A stretch of DNA of 64,000 bases from Candidatus Omnitrophota bacterium (GTDB lineage: Bacteria; Omnitrophota; Gorgyraeia; Zapsychrales; Zapsychraceae): assembly GCA_020429915.1 (NCBI GenBank), contig JAGQKV010000013.1, positions 76,669-140,668 of the forward strand, in the 5' to 3' direction. The notes under the pieces are model-generated. The model saw only the letters and a program-made list of their open reading frames with translations. It ran no database searches and was not told where the DNA came from. Both the position numbers and the translations under genes were made by a program. Position 1 is the first letter of the stretch. The number at the start of each line of letters is the position of its first letter. Below are positions 26,094 to 33,713 of this stretch, in pieces.

Positions 26094-26623
26094 AAAATGA
26101 AAATATGCTTAGCCCGGAAGTCCGGGACTTCATCCTTAATTGGGGGGAGCGGTTATCCCATTGGGGCCTGAACCGGACCGAGGCCCAGATCTTCACTTTG
26201 ATCTTTCTTAGTGAAGACTTGTTGAACGCCGAGCAGATCACCGCCACCCTCGGGGTGGCCCGTTCCAACGTCAGTCAGAGCCTCAAGGAGCTGCAGAGCT
26301 GGGGAATCGTCAAGCCGGTTACGGTGCCGGGTGAACGCAAGAAACGCTTCGACTGTATCCGGGACGTGTGGGTCCTGTTCAAACAGGTGGTCGATGAACA
26401 AAAACGGCGGGAAGTCGATCCGATGATCGCGATGCTTGATCAAACGTTCAGCAAACTCGAAGCGAATAAGGACGATCCGTTTGTCAGGGCAAAGCTGGCG
26501 GATATGATTCATTTCTTTGATACGACGACCGGCTGGTACGGCAAGGTCGAGAATATGGAGATCAGTACGATTAAAAAGTATGTCAAACTCGCCGGACAGG
26601 CCAGAAAGATCTTAGGTAAATAA
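26084..26623 (+). CDS. GbsR/MarR-family transcriptional regulator
   Basis: From the ATG at 26084 this is 179 residues. It has the GbsR pattern: a leading helix FILNWGERLSHWGLNRTEAQI, a winged helix-turn-helix with AEQITATLGVARSNVSQSLKEL, then WGIVKPV and the basic wing GERKKRF. A long C-terminal helical region probably forms the dimer. GbsR proteins often respond to choline or osmotic signals, but the ligand here is unknown. Three starts are possible (26069, 26084, 26105). The first lies inside the promoter and operator, and the third lacks a clear ribosome-binding site, so the exact N-terminus is uncertain. Confidence 0.88.
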   Translation: MTEKNENMLSPEVRDFILNWGERLSHWGLNRTEAQIFTLIFLSEDLLNAEQITATLGVARSNVSQSLKELQSWGIVKPVTVPGERKKRFDCIRDVWVLFKQVVDEQKRREVDPMIAMLDQTFSKLEANKDDPFVRAKLADMIHFFDTTTGWYGKVENMEISTIKKYVKLAGQARKILGK

Positions 26624-26648
26624 GCCCGATATTTTTTTTGCCCAACGA

Positions 26649-26666
26649 TTTCAGAAAATACTGAAA
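26649..26666 (+). promoter_or_regulatory. Second operator palindrome TTTCAG-N6-CTGAAA
   Basis: This 18-base inverted repeat lies in the 78-base gap before the ferritin-like gene. Its half-sites are identical to those upstream of the regulator, with a different spacer, so it probably controls the three genes that follow. Confidence 0.6.
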
Positions 26667-26701
26667 TAATTGAAATAAAATTTTCTGCCAAAGGAGGATC
26701 T

Positions 26702-27466
26702 ATGACCGAACTTAAACTCGTGCCCGCCCGCCGGCGGGACTCGGCTGCGTGGCTGGAGTACTTCCGGACGAATAATGAGGAGCTTCTGGAGTTGCCGTGG
26801 GATGCGGGGGCGGAGTTGTCCGGTGCGGACAAACAAGCCATCGCCGCCTCAGTGCAGATCTTTCAACTGGGAGAACGTTCCGAAGGCAAACACCTGTCCC
26901 GGTCCGCCAAACTCTATGCGCAACGCACCGGCGACCATGCCTACTACGAGGCGATGGTCCTGTTTATCAAGGAAGAGCAGCGACACGCCCGGGACTTGGC
27001 ACGGTTCATGGAGCTCAACGGCATTCCCGTCATCAAAAAGACCCCGACCGATTCGGTATTCCGGTGGTTACGGCATTTGGCTGACCTTGAGATGTCGGTG
27101 GCGGTGTTGGTGTGCGCGGAAATCATCGCGCAGGTTTACTACCCGGCGCTGAAGGAGGCGACCCGCTCACAGGTCCTGCGGCGCTTGTGCGACCAGATCA
27201 TCGCGGATGAAGACGATCATGTCGCGTTTCAGTCTCAGCGTCTGGCGATATTGCGCAGGCGGCGTCCGCGTTGGGTGATCGCGTTGGTACACGCGTGTTA
27301 TCGTGCCTTTTTCTGGGTAACGGCCGGCGTGGTATGGTTGGGACACGCGCCGGTGTTCCGTGCGGCCGGCATGCGTCCGCGGGACTTTCGTGAGAGCTGT
27401 CGCGACCGCCTGGAGGCGGCCTTGCGCTACATGGACCCGCGCCATCCGGAGGCGGCCGGTGCGTAA
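26702..27466 (+). CDS. Ferritin-like di-metal helical protein
   Basis: This 254-residue protein follows AAAGGAGG. It has a four-helix di-metal site pattern: E58/E61 in GERSEGKH, E92 and H95 in EEQRH, a Glu near 140 in CAEII, and E170 and H173 in DEDDH. The ExxH pairs are the ferritin-like or diiron oxygenase hallmark. A hydrophobic segment (about 195-215) near the C-terminus may anchor it. It could store metal or act as a diiron oxygenase. The regulator upstream and the kinase-like protein downstream suggest a small stress or metabolite operon. Confidence 0.75.
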   Translation: MTELKLVPARRRDSAAWLEYFRTNNEELLELPWDAGAELSGADKQAIAASVQIFQLGERSEGKHLSRSAKLYAQRTGDHAYYEAMVLFIKEEQRHARDLARFMELNGIPVIKKTPTDSVFRWLRHLADLEMSVAVLVCAEIIAQVYYPALKEATRSQVLRRLCDQIIADEDDHVAFQSQRLAILRRRRPRWVIALVHACYRAFFWVTAGVVWLGHAPVFRAAGMRPRDFRESCRDRLEAALRYMDPRHPEAAGA

Positions 27467-28313
27467 AACCGTTATCAGTACGTTGGCGGGACTGATTGCG
27501 CGCGTGCGGATCAATGACGTCAACCGTATCGTGTACTGCAAACGGATTTATTTTCGCAAGTCGCGTTACTGGTTCAGCCCGTTCGTTGTCTGGGGCGCAA
27601 ATCTGGTTTTGGCTGTCCTCGGGATCCGGGCCCGTTTTCTTTCGTTGAACCGCTGGACTCACCGCGAGCGGGACGTGTACCGTTTCTTCTATAACGAAGA
27701 TGTGTTCATCGGACCGGATGACAGCGTCTATGTCCCGGCCCGGCCCGGGATTTGTCTGGCGGATTTTTTGCAGGATCCGTTGCGCACCGACGGCGAAAAA
27801 GACGCGGCGGTCGGCGCGGCCGCGGCGGCTTTGCTGCGCCTGCATATGAATGTCCTGCCGCATGTGGGACGGACGGACGTCTTGAGTCACGGCGACGCCA
27901 CGGCGTTGAACGTGATCTATGACCCCGCGGTGGACAGCGCGCAATGGATCGATTTCGAAACGGCGCACGCCGAACGGATCAGCCTCATCGACCGCCACGC
28001 CGATGACCTGCAGACATTTATCCTCAGCATCCTCACCCGCTCGGACCCCGGTGTGCTGTCAGGACGCCTCGCGGCAATCTTTCGCAATTACACCGAAGGC
28101 GAGATCTGGTTTACGGTGCTGAATACGCTGGAACAAGAGAACTGGAATATGATCTTTCATATGGCCCGTACCCGTGTCGGTTGGCAGCAATACAAAGACG
28201 TTAAAGGACAGCTGCTCACGGCCATACCGCGGTTGTTGGCGGAAAACAGCGAAGGCCACGAGCATTGGGTCCGGCAAGAGAGGGAGGAGACCGATGAGCG
28301 AGAATATTTTTAA
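27459..28313 (+). CDS. Kinase-fold protein (RIO/APH-like)
   Basis: From the GTG at 27459, which overlaps the ferritin-like stop by eight bases, this gives 284 residues. The catalytic block is SHGDATALNVIYD (HGDxxxxN loop) followed by QWIDFETAHA, where the Asp and Glu take the place of the metal-binding DFG-like motif. The N-terminal part has basic strands (RIVYCKRIYFRKSRYW). The fold matches lipopolysaccharide kinases and aminoglycoside phosphotransferases. The substrate is unknown. The frame before 27459 belongs to the upstream gene region and is not coding. Confidence 0.75.
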   Translation: MRKTVISTLAGLIARVRINDVNRIVYCKRIYFRKSRYWFSPFVVWGANLVLAVLGIRARFLSLNRWTHRERDVYRFFYNEDVFIGPDDSVYVPARPGICLADFLQDPLRTDGEKDAAVGAAAAALLRLHMNVLPHVGRTDVLSHGDATALNVIYDPAVDSAQWIDFETAHAERISLIDRHADDLQTFILSILTRSDPGVLSGRLAAIFRNYTEGEIWFTVLNTLEQENWNMIFHMARTRVGWQQYKDVKGQLLTAIPRLLAENSEGHEHWVRQEREETDEREYF

Positions 28314-28473
28314 TCTGTGCGTCATGATGCTGCTGGATATGGCGGAGCTGACCGGGATGACTTACAAGGAAATCAATGTCCTCATATTTTGTATCGCCTG
28401 GCCGGCAGTTACCGTCATGTTGTGCTGGTCCAACATGCGGCTGCGGCACAAACTGAAGATAATGGAGGCGTGA
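28294..28473 (+). CDS. Small membrane protein
   Basis: This 59-residue protein starts at the ATG at 28294, eight bases or so after AGGGAGGAG, and overlaps the end of the kinase-like gene by 20 bases. It has one membrane helix (about 28-45, ending with a Cys-Trp pair) and a basic end (RLRHKLKIMEA). Its tight linkage suggests a partner for the kinase-like or ferritin-like protein. Function unknown. Confidence 0.65.
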   Translation: MSENIFNLCVMMLLDMAELTGMTYKEINVLIFCIAWPAVTVMLCWSNMRLRHKLKIMEA

Positions 28474-28497
28474 CAGGTACGGAAATTGGACTACAAT
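28470..28497 (+). promoter_or_regulatory. Promoter of the NAGPA-like gene
   Basis: GTGACA (28470-28475) and TACAAT (28492-28497) are separated by 16 bases, directly before the start at 28509, leaving a very short leader. Confidence 0.55.
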
Positions 28498-28508
28498 AGT
28501 CGTACCCG

Positions 28509-29420
28509 ATGCCGCGACTGTCTTTTCAAATTCTGCGTAATATCCTGCTTTGGTGCGCCGCCGTCGCTTTGACGCTCTGTGCGGTGTACGGTGGCCTGTG
28601 CCTGCGCCGACCTCCGCAAACCGACGCGACGACCACCTTGTATCCGGGGATCACCTATCACCGCAGATTTTATAGCATCCCGCGGCCGATCATGGCGCAT
28701 ATTGTGGAATTTGACCTGACGCAAGGCGGTTTCACCTGGTTTGTGACACCACCGGTGGATCCCGGTGAGCGCATGACATCCGCCCGCACGGCGCGCGAAC
28801 TGGCCGAACAGTTCCACTTGCAGATTGCCGTCAACGGCAGCCATTTCGAACCCTTCCGCTCCGAAGCCCCCTGGGATTATTATCCGCACACCGGCGATCC
28901 GGTCGATGTGATGGGGTATGCGGTATCCGACGGGCGGACGTATTCGGATAACCGCGCCGAGTGGCCCAAATTTTGTTTTAACGCCCAACAGGTCTTTGTC
29001 TGCGGTGTGGGGCAGGTCCTCAAGGCAACGCAGGCCATTGCCGGCGGCCGCCTGCTGTTGCGGTGGGGCAATGTCAGTCCCAATATGGACGGACCGCTGC
29101 CGAGCCAACCGTTGCCGCGGACGGTGGTGGGGTATAATGCCCTGCGCACGCGCGCGTGGCTGGTGGTTGTTGACGGTCGTCAAAAGGGCTACAGCGAGGG
29201 GATGTCCCTATTTGAAATGGGGGAATATATGCGCGACCTGGGTGCCGATTTTGTGTTGAATCTCGACGGAGGCGGTTCGACCACGCTGGTGCTCGAACGC
29301 GGCGGCCGGCTCCGGGTGATGAACGCGCCGTATCATACCCATGTCCCGATGCGCGAAAGGCCGGTCGCCAATGCCCTCGGTGTTCGCGTAGCCGCTGCCC
29401 GGCAGGACGGCGGAGAGTAG
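28509..29420 (+). CDS. Phosphodiester glycosidase (NAGPA-like) family protein
   Basis: This 303-residue protein has one N-terminal membrane anchor (about 8-30). The core has the family blocks LQIAVNGSHFEP, PRTVVGYNA, FEMGEYMRDLGADFVLNLDGGGSTTL and a C-terminal PVANALGVRV. NAGPA-type domains cleave phosphodiester-linked sugars and occur in envelope polysaccharide metabolism. A strong terminator follows the gene. Confidence 0.88.
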   Translation: MPRLSFQILRNILLWCAAVALTLCAVYGGLCLRRPPQTDATTTLYPGITYHRRFYSIPRPIMAHIVEFDLTQGGFTWFVTPPVDPGERMTSARTARELAEQFHLQIAVNGSHFEPFRSEAPWDYYPHTGDPVDVMGYAVSDGRTYSDNRAEWPKFCFNAQQVFVCGVGQVLKATQAIAGGRLLLRWGNVSPNMDGPLPSQPLPRTVVGYNALRTRAWLVVVDGRQKGYSEGMSLFEMGEYMRDLGADFVLNLDGGGSTTLVLERGGRLRVMNAPYHTHVPMRERPVANALGVRVAAARQDGGE

Positions 29421-29470
29421 CCGAAAATCCCGCTTGCCAAAGACGAAAAATGAGACTACATTAGATCGCA

Positions 29471-29497
29471 CCCCGGAGCTGACTCCGGGGTCTTTTT
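29471..29497 (+). terminator. Rho-independent terminator
   Basis: CCCCGGAG and CTCCGGGG form a perfect 8-bp stem with a 4-base loop, followed by TCTTTTT. Confidence 0.92.
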
Positions 29498-29522
29498 GTG
29501 GACCCTTGAAAGGACGAATTCA

Positions 29523-30197
29523 GTGATTACGGTCAACAATCAGGATATCCAGTGGGACGACAAAAACGTGGAAAGCATCGGCGAAAGGTTGGCCAAAGGC
29601 CTCAGCGAGCAGGGATACTGTATCGTGGATAACTTTCTTCAGCCCTCCGCCGTGGCCGGTATCCGGGCGCATATGAACGACCAGCTTGAAGACGGCCGGT
29701 TCAAGGCCGCCGGGATCGGAGCCGCGCACAAATTTCAAGTCAACCGCGAAATTCGCAAGGACTATATCCTGTGGGTCGATCCCAACGAGGCCATCGCGCC
29801 GACGCGGAAATTCTGCCAACAGATCGCCGAAATTATCCGCCAGCTCAACCGCTTGTGCTTTCTCGGATTAAAGGATTTCGAGATGCACTACGCCATTTAC
29901 GGCGAGAACGCCTACTATCACCGTCATCTCGATCAATTTGAATTCAGCGATCATCGCCGGCTGACCTTTTTGTGCTATCTCAATACCTGTTGGCAGCTGC
30001 CCGACGGCGGATTGCTCCGGCTGTATCTGCGCAATTGCGACGGTCAGGAGATCCCTTTCGATATTGCCCCGCTGGCGGGGAGGCTGGTGATCTTTCGCAG
30101 CGACGAAATCGAACATGAAGTTCTCTTGTGTCGCAAGAAACGCTACTCCCTGACCGGATGGATGCTCGATCAGTTCAATGAATTGACTTTTTTATAG
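29523..30197 (+). CDS. 2-oxoglutarate/Fe(II)-dependent oxygenase
   Basis: I place the start at the GTG at 29523, behind AAAGGA; this gives 224 residues. The double-stranded beta helix carries all expected ligands: H135 and D137 in HLD, H198 in IEHEV and R207 in RYSLTGW for 2-oxoglutarate. GGLLRLYL and LAGRLVIFRSDE match the prolyl-hydroxylase-like SM-20 group. It probably hydroxylates a small molecule or a protein side chain. It is convergent with the HupE-like gene. Confidence 0.88.
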   Translation: MITVNNQDIQWDDKNVESIGERLAKGLSEQGYCIVDNFLQPSAVAGIRAHMNDQLEDGRFKAAGIGAAHKFQVNREIRKDYILWVDPNEAIAPTRKFCQQIAEIIRQLNRLCFLGLKDFEMHYAIYGENAYYHRHLDQFEFSDHRRLTFLCYLNTCWQLPDGGLLRLYLRNCDGQEIPFDIAPLAGRLVIFRSDEIEHEVLLCRKKRYSLTGWMLDQFNELTFL

Positions 30198-30215
30198 TCT
30201 TTTCTCGCTGCGGTG

Positions 30216-31343
30216 TCAGCGAATCATTCCGCCGAAAATCTTTTCCAGCAACCATAGTGACGCCGTTACGGTGATTAGTGCGGTCGCCCACCGGGCGACG
30301 GTCAGCGTTTGAGGCCAGCGGCGGGCGGCCGCGGCCAGCGGAGTAAAAACGGCGGCGACAATCAAGACCTGTCCGATTTCCACTCCCACATTGAATCCCA
30401 GCAACGGCAACAGCAGGTGTCCGCGGCTGAGCCCCACATTTTGTAATCCTTGTGAGAATCCATACCCGTGAAAAAGTCCGAAGGCAAAAACGACCAGCCA
30501 TTCCCGGCCGATGTGAAAGCGCAGCAGATTGTGAAGTCCCACAAAGACGATCGAGAAGATCACAACGATATCGATAATTGTGGTCGGGATCCAGACGACT
30601 TTACAGACGGCGAGAAAAAGTGTCAGTGAATGAGCCGCCGTGAATGCAGTGGCCAGTTTCAGCAGCGACCAGGCCGGCGGTCGCCAATCCGTGACGGCGG
30701 CTTGGGTGGAAAGAAACGGACCGAGAATCAGCAGCAAGATGAAAAAGATATGGTCAATCCCCGACAGGATATGTGTGACGCCGTGACCCAGGAAAGACCG
30801 GGCCTCCGTTAACGGATCGATAAAGATCTCCGCGCGGCTTTCCCCGCGTCGCAGGACCAAACTTTTGAACTGATCTCCCGTCTGCAGATTTACCAATGTG
30901 GTGAAGCGCGGATTTGTCCGGTACATTCCGTCCTGTTCAATGATTAATGATTTCAGCGTTCCGCCAGGCGGCCGGATTGAAATCGGGATTACGGCATTGT
31001 TTTGCTCATCGAACTTCATTCCCGGGCCGAAGTGCGTGACGTCCGTGAGCGGTTGTCCGGCGCTTGAGAATCGGATGTGGTCCGTCAGGAATTGTACAGT
31101 TATATCAGTGTAATGCGGGAATGACTCGTCCGTTGATTCCGGGACCTGAAAGGGCAGGCCTTCGATCAGGAACGGCATGTCGCCGTAATACATCGATACG
31201 GATCCGGTGATGCGGGAATCTTCGGTGCGTAAATTGATCATCGCCTGGCCCGGACTGTGGGCTGTGGCACGGGTGGCGAGAGCGAACAACAAGCCGCCTG
31301 CGGTGATAAGAATCAATACGTTGTCGAGAGCACGTTTTGGCAT
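30216..31343 (-). CDS. HupE/UreJ-like membrane protein with an N-terminal extracytoplasmic domain
   Basis: This 375-residue protein has a signal peptide (about 1-28, ending ATA-H). A periplasmic beta domain (about 30-180) precedes six or so membrane helices with GHGVTHILSGIDHIFFILLL, TAFTAAHSLTLFLA and FGLFHGYGFSQGL. The His-containing blocks are those of HupE/UreJ_2 proteins, linked with nickel, cobalt or other metal uptake. The gene is divergent from another HupE-type gene across a shared control region. Confidence 0.8.
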   Translation of the reverse strand: MPKRALDNVLILITAGGLLFALATRATAHSPGQAMINLRTEDSRITGSVSMYYGDMPFLIEGLPFQVPESTDESFPHYTDITVQFLTDHIRFSSAGQPLTDVTHFGPGMKFDEQNNAVIPISIRPPGGTLKSLIIEQDGMYRTNPRFTTLVNLQTGDQFKSLVLRRGESRAEIFIDPLTEARSFLGHGVTHILSGIDHIFFILLLILGPFLSTQAAVTDWRPPAWSLLKLATAFTAAHSLTLFLAVCKVVWIPTTIIDIVVIFSIVFVGLHNLLRFHIGREWLVVFAFGLFHGYGFSQGLQNVGLSRGHLLLPLLGFNVGVEIGQVLIVAAVFTPLAAAARRWPQTLTVARWATALITVTASLWLLEKIFGGMIR

Positions 31344-31380
31344 CGGAATAAGGGATGACGTCCCTGAAATTTTACATTAC

Positions 31381-31400
31381 AATATCCGAATCGGAATATT
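31381..31400. promoter_or_regulatory. Near-palindrome in the divergent HupE promoter region
   Basis: AATATCCGAATCGGAATATT is an almost perfect inverted repeat, differing by one extra base, between two divergent metal-transport-like genes. A related CCGAATATCG occurs again just upstream of the plus-strand gene. It may bind a metal-sensing regulator. Confidence 0.45.
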
Positions 31401-31480
31401 TACAAAATATATCTGAGGTGAAGCCTCTTTTGCAATCTCCTGATTTTAACATTGAATCCGAATATCGAAAGGAAGGTGTT

Positions 31481-32092
31481 ATGGATTTACAATTACACAG
31501 TGAGTATCAAAGGTTCAAGTTGCCGTTGTTGACCTTGATTCTGATCATGTTGCCGGGCATCGCCGCCGCTCATACTGAAGGGGCGGCCGGCGGCGGATTT
31601 CTCGTCGGATTTATGCATCCGATTAGCGGTCTGGATCATGTCTTGGCCATGATTGCCGTGGGGTTGTGGGGGGCCGTGCTTGGGGCGCCGGCGGTATGGG
31701 TTTTGCCGGTCGCATTTCCGCTTATTATGACGTTCGGGGCGGTCGCCGGGATTCTCGGCTTGCCGTTGCCGCAGGTCGAGATGGGGATCGTGTCATCGGT
31801 GGTGTTGCTCGGTATGGTCATCGCGCTCAGATTCCGGCCCAAACTTCCGCTGGCCGTGATGATCGTTTCTTTTTTTGCCGTCTTTCACGGCTATGCCCAC
31901 GGCACCGAGCTGCCCGGTAATGCCGGCGCAGTCGGCTTCAGTATCGGTTTTGTGCTGGCTACCGGTTTGTTGCACATGATCGGCATCCTGGCGGGGCTGA
32001 TTCACCGGTTCTCATGGGGAGAGAGGGTTCTCCAGGGCGGAGGGTTAGCGGTGAGTGCCGCCGGCATTTATTTGCTTACGCAAATGTTTTAG
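31481..32092 (+). CDS. HupE/UreJ family metal transporter
   Basis: From the ATG at 31481, with AAGGAAGG upstream, this is 203 residues with a signal peptide ending at AAA before HTEG. It has the family motif HPISGLDHVLAMIAVG and a second FFAVFHGYAHGTE. Six membrane helices are visible. This family permeates nickel or cobalt. It lies two bases before the next gene. Confidence 0.88.
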   Translation: MDLQLHSEYQRFKLPLLTLILIMLPGIAAAHTEGAAGGGFLVGFMHPISGLDHVLAMIAVGLWGAVLGAPAVWVLPVAFPLIMTFGAVAGILGLPLPQVEMGIVSSVVLLGMVIALRFRPKLPLAVMIVSFFAVFHGYAHGTELPGNAGAVGFSIGFVLATGLLHMIGILAGLIHRFSWGERVLQGGGLAVSAAGIYLLTQMF

Positions 32093-32094
32093 TC

Positions 32095-32715
32095 ATGCAA
32101 CGTCATCTTCGACCAACACTCTTTTTTTTCTGGCTATTGTTACTGGAGTTGTTGCTGCCGACCGGAGCCGATGCACATATGCAGGTGAAGGACAGCGCAT
32201 TGTACTCCGGGTTGCGGCAGCCTTTCGGTCACTGGGAAGGAATTATTTTTTTGGTCGTTTTGTCCGTGTGGGCCGGAGTCGCGGTCCGTCCGCACGGAGG
32301 CCGGTGGCGTTCATGTTTGTTTCTGACGGCCGCCGGTATTGCGTCGGGTGTATGGATCGGTATTCCAAGTTCATCCGTTATATCCGTCGCATTGTTGTCA
32401 GCGACGTTGTTGCTCGGGTTACTGGTGGCGGCGGATCGGCCGGGGCCGGGCGTGTTGGCCCGGTTGATTGCGCCCGCCGGCGGTATTCTCCTCGGCATAT
32501 TTTGGAGGGAAGGACTCAATTTGACGCCGGGAGTGTTGCTTTTTTTCTGCGCGGGGATAACGGTGTGCGGTACCGGTCTGGCCGCGGCCTTAATGGCGAT
32601 GGCGGCCACGTTGACCGGACCGGTCGCGCGGACGGGCGTCCGTATACTGGCCAGCTGGGCGTGCGCCGTAAGCGCCATGCTGTTGGCCTACGCTTACCGT
32701 TCCGGTCAATTTTGA
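32095..32715 (+). CDS. HupE-associated membrane protein
   Basis: From the ATG at 32095, two bases after the previous stop, this gives 206 residues with an N-terminal signal anchor and about six hydrophobic segments. HMQVKDSALYSGLRQPFGHWEG follows the first segment. It looks like a further HupE-cluster component but lacks the HPxxGxDH motif. I assign its role only by its position. Confidence 0.7.
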   Translation: MQRHLRPTLFFFWLLLLELLLPTGADAHMQVKDSALYSGLRQPFGHWEGIIFLVVLSVWAGVAVRPHGGRWRSCLFLTAAGIASGVWIGIPSSSVISVALLSATLLLGLLVAADRPGPGVLARLIAPAGGILLGIFWREGLNLTPGVLLFFCAGITVCGTGLAAALMAMAATLTGPVARTGVRILASWACAVSAMLLAYAYRSGQF

Positions 32716-32763
32716 TGTCACAGTCCCGGCCTCCAACGTTAGACATTCCTCGACCGTCACTCT

Positions 32764-33471
32764 ATGAATGATTCGGCCTATCACATTCCCATACTCAATC
32801 TGCTCGTCATCTTTCTTCCCGTCCTGGCGGTTATGGCAATTTATATTCGCTGGGACCTGCCGGTCCGCACATTGACATACGCTACGGGGCGCATGGTGGG
32901 GCAGCTGATTTTCATCGGGTACGCCTTATTGTTCGTTTTTCGTCAGGATTCAGCGGCGGTATCGTGTGCTATTCTCGTGCTGATGCTTCTGATTTCCAGT
33001 TGGATTGCCCTGCGGCCCCTGAAGAAACTCCGCCGGCGTTTGTTCGGCAGGGCCTTGACCGCCATTTGCGGCGGCGGGATGCCGGTGCTGGCGCTGGTCA
33101 TCTTCGGAGTCGTGCGACTCGACCCGTGGTATATGCCGCGATATCTGATCCCGCTTGCAGGGATGATATTTGCCAGTGCCATGAACTGTGTGAGCTTATG
33201 CGCGGAGCGGTACCAGGCCGAGATCGGGGCGGGGAAGGCTCATGTGGAGGCACGGTCCGTGGCCTACCAGGCCGCGCTGATCCCTTTGTTAAACAGTTTT
33301 TTTGCTGTCGGGTTGGTATCCATCCCGGGGATGATGACCGGTCAAATTCTCTCAGGAGTATCCCCGTTGCTGGCTGTGCGCTACCAGATGATGGTCATGT
33401 GCATGCTGCTGGGAGCCTCCGGGATCGCGGCCGCACTCTACCTTATTCTGATAGAAAAGGACCCCGCCTGA
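32764..33471 (+). CDS. FetB-type (UPF0014) ABC transporter permease
   Basis: This 235-residue membrane protein has about seven helices and the FetB block RYLIPLAGMIFASAMN, CAERYQAEI, and VGLVSIPGMMTGQILSG. In E. coli FetB pairs with the ATPase FetA to export iron. No FetA gene is adjacent here, which is odd. Its linkage to HupE-like genes suggests a shared role in metal balance. Confidence 0.85.
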   Translation: MNDSAYHIPILNLLVIFLPVLAVMAIYIRWDLPVRTLTYATGRMVGQLIFIGYALLFVFRQDSAAVSCAILVLMLLISSWIALRPLKKLRRRLFGRALTAICGGGMPVLALVIFGVVRLDPWYMPRYLIPLAGMIFASAMNCVSLCAERYQAEIGAGKAHVEARSVAYQAALIPLLNSFFAVGLVSIPGMMTGQILSGVSPLLAVRYQMMVMCMLLGASGIAAALYLILIEKDPA

Positions 33472-33518
33472 ACGCGGCCGTCCGTATCCGAAATTATACT
33501 GAGATGACGTATTTTTAG

Positions 33519-33546
33519 TTGTGCAATAGGACTATTATGTTATACT
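33519..33546 (+). promoter_or_regulatory. Promoter of giant gene 1
   Basis: TTGTGC (33519-33524), a 16-base spacer, and TATACT (33541-33546). A palindrome CCTAAG-TAG-CTTAGG follows at 33555-33569, near the expected start of transcription, and may be an operator. Confidence 0.55.
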
Positions 33547-33569
33547 GGTTTTAACCTAAGTAGCTTAGG

Positions 33570-33633
33570 TAGTATTACCTTTCCGGTAATTCATTCCCCA
33601 ATCTTACAACAGTATCCGCAACTTTAGTCAGCA
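33570..33633 (+). promoter_or_regulatory. Conserved leader of giant gene 1
   Basis: In order: TAGTATTACC (33570-33579) with a hairpin ATTACC-TTTCC-GGTAAT, TCATTCCCCAATC (33591-33603) and CAACTTTAGTCAGCA (33619-33633). The last two blocks recur exactly, with nearly the same spacing, upstream of giant gene 2. It is probably a cis-acting RNA or protein-binding region. Confidence 0.6.
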
Positions 33634-33713
33634 TCGCTGATGTGTATCTGATCCGGCTCTTCGTGCATTCGGAAACCGGGCGGAATTCGCAGCGTTGTGT
33701 TCTCTTAAGTGAC

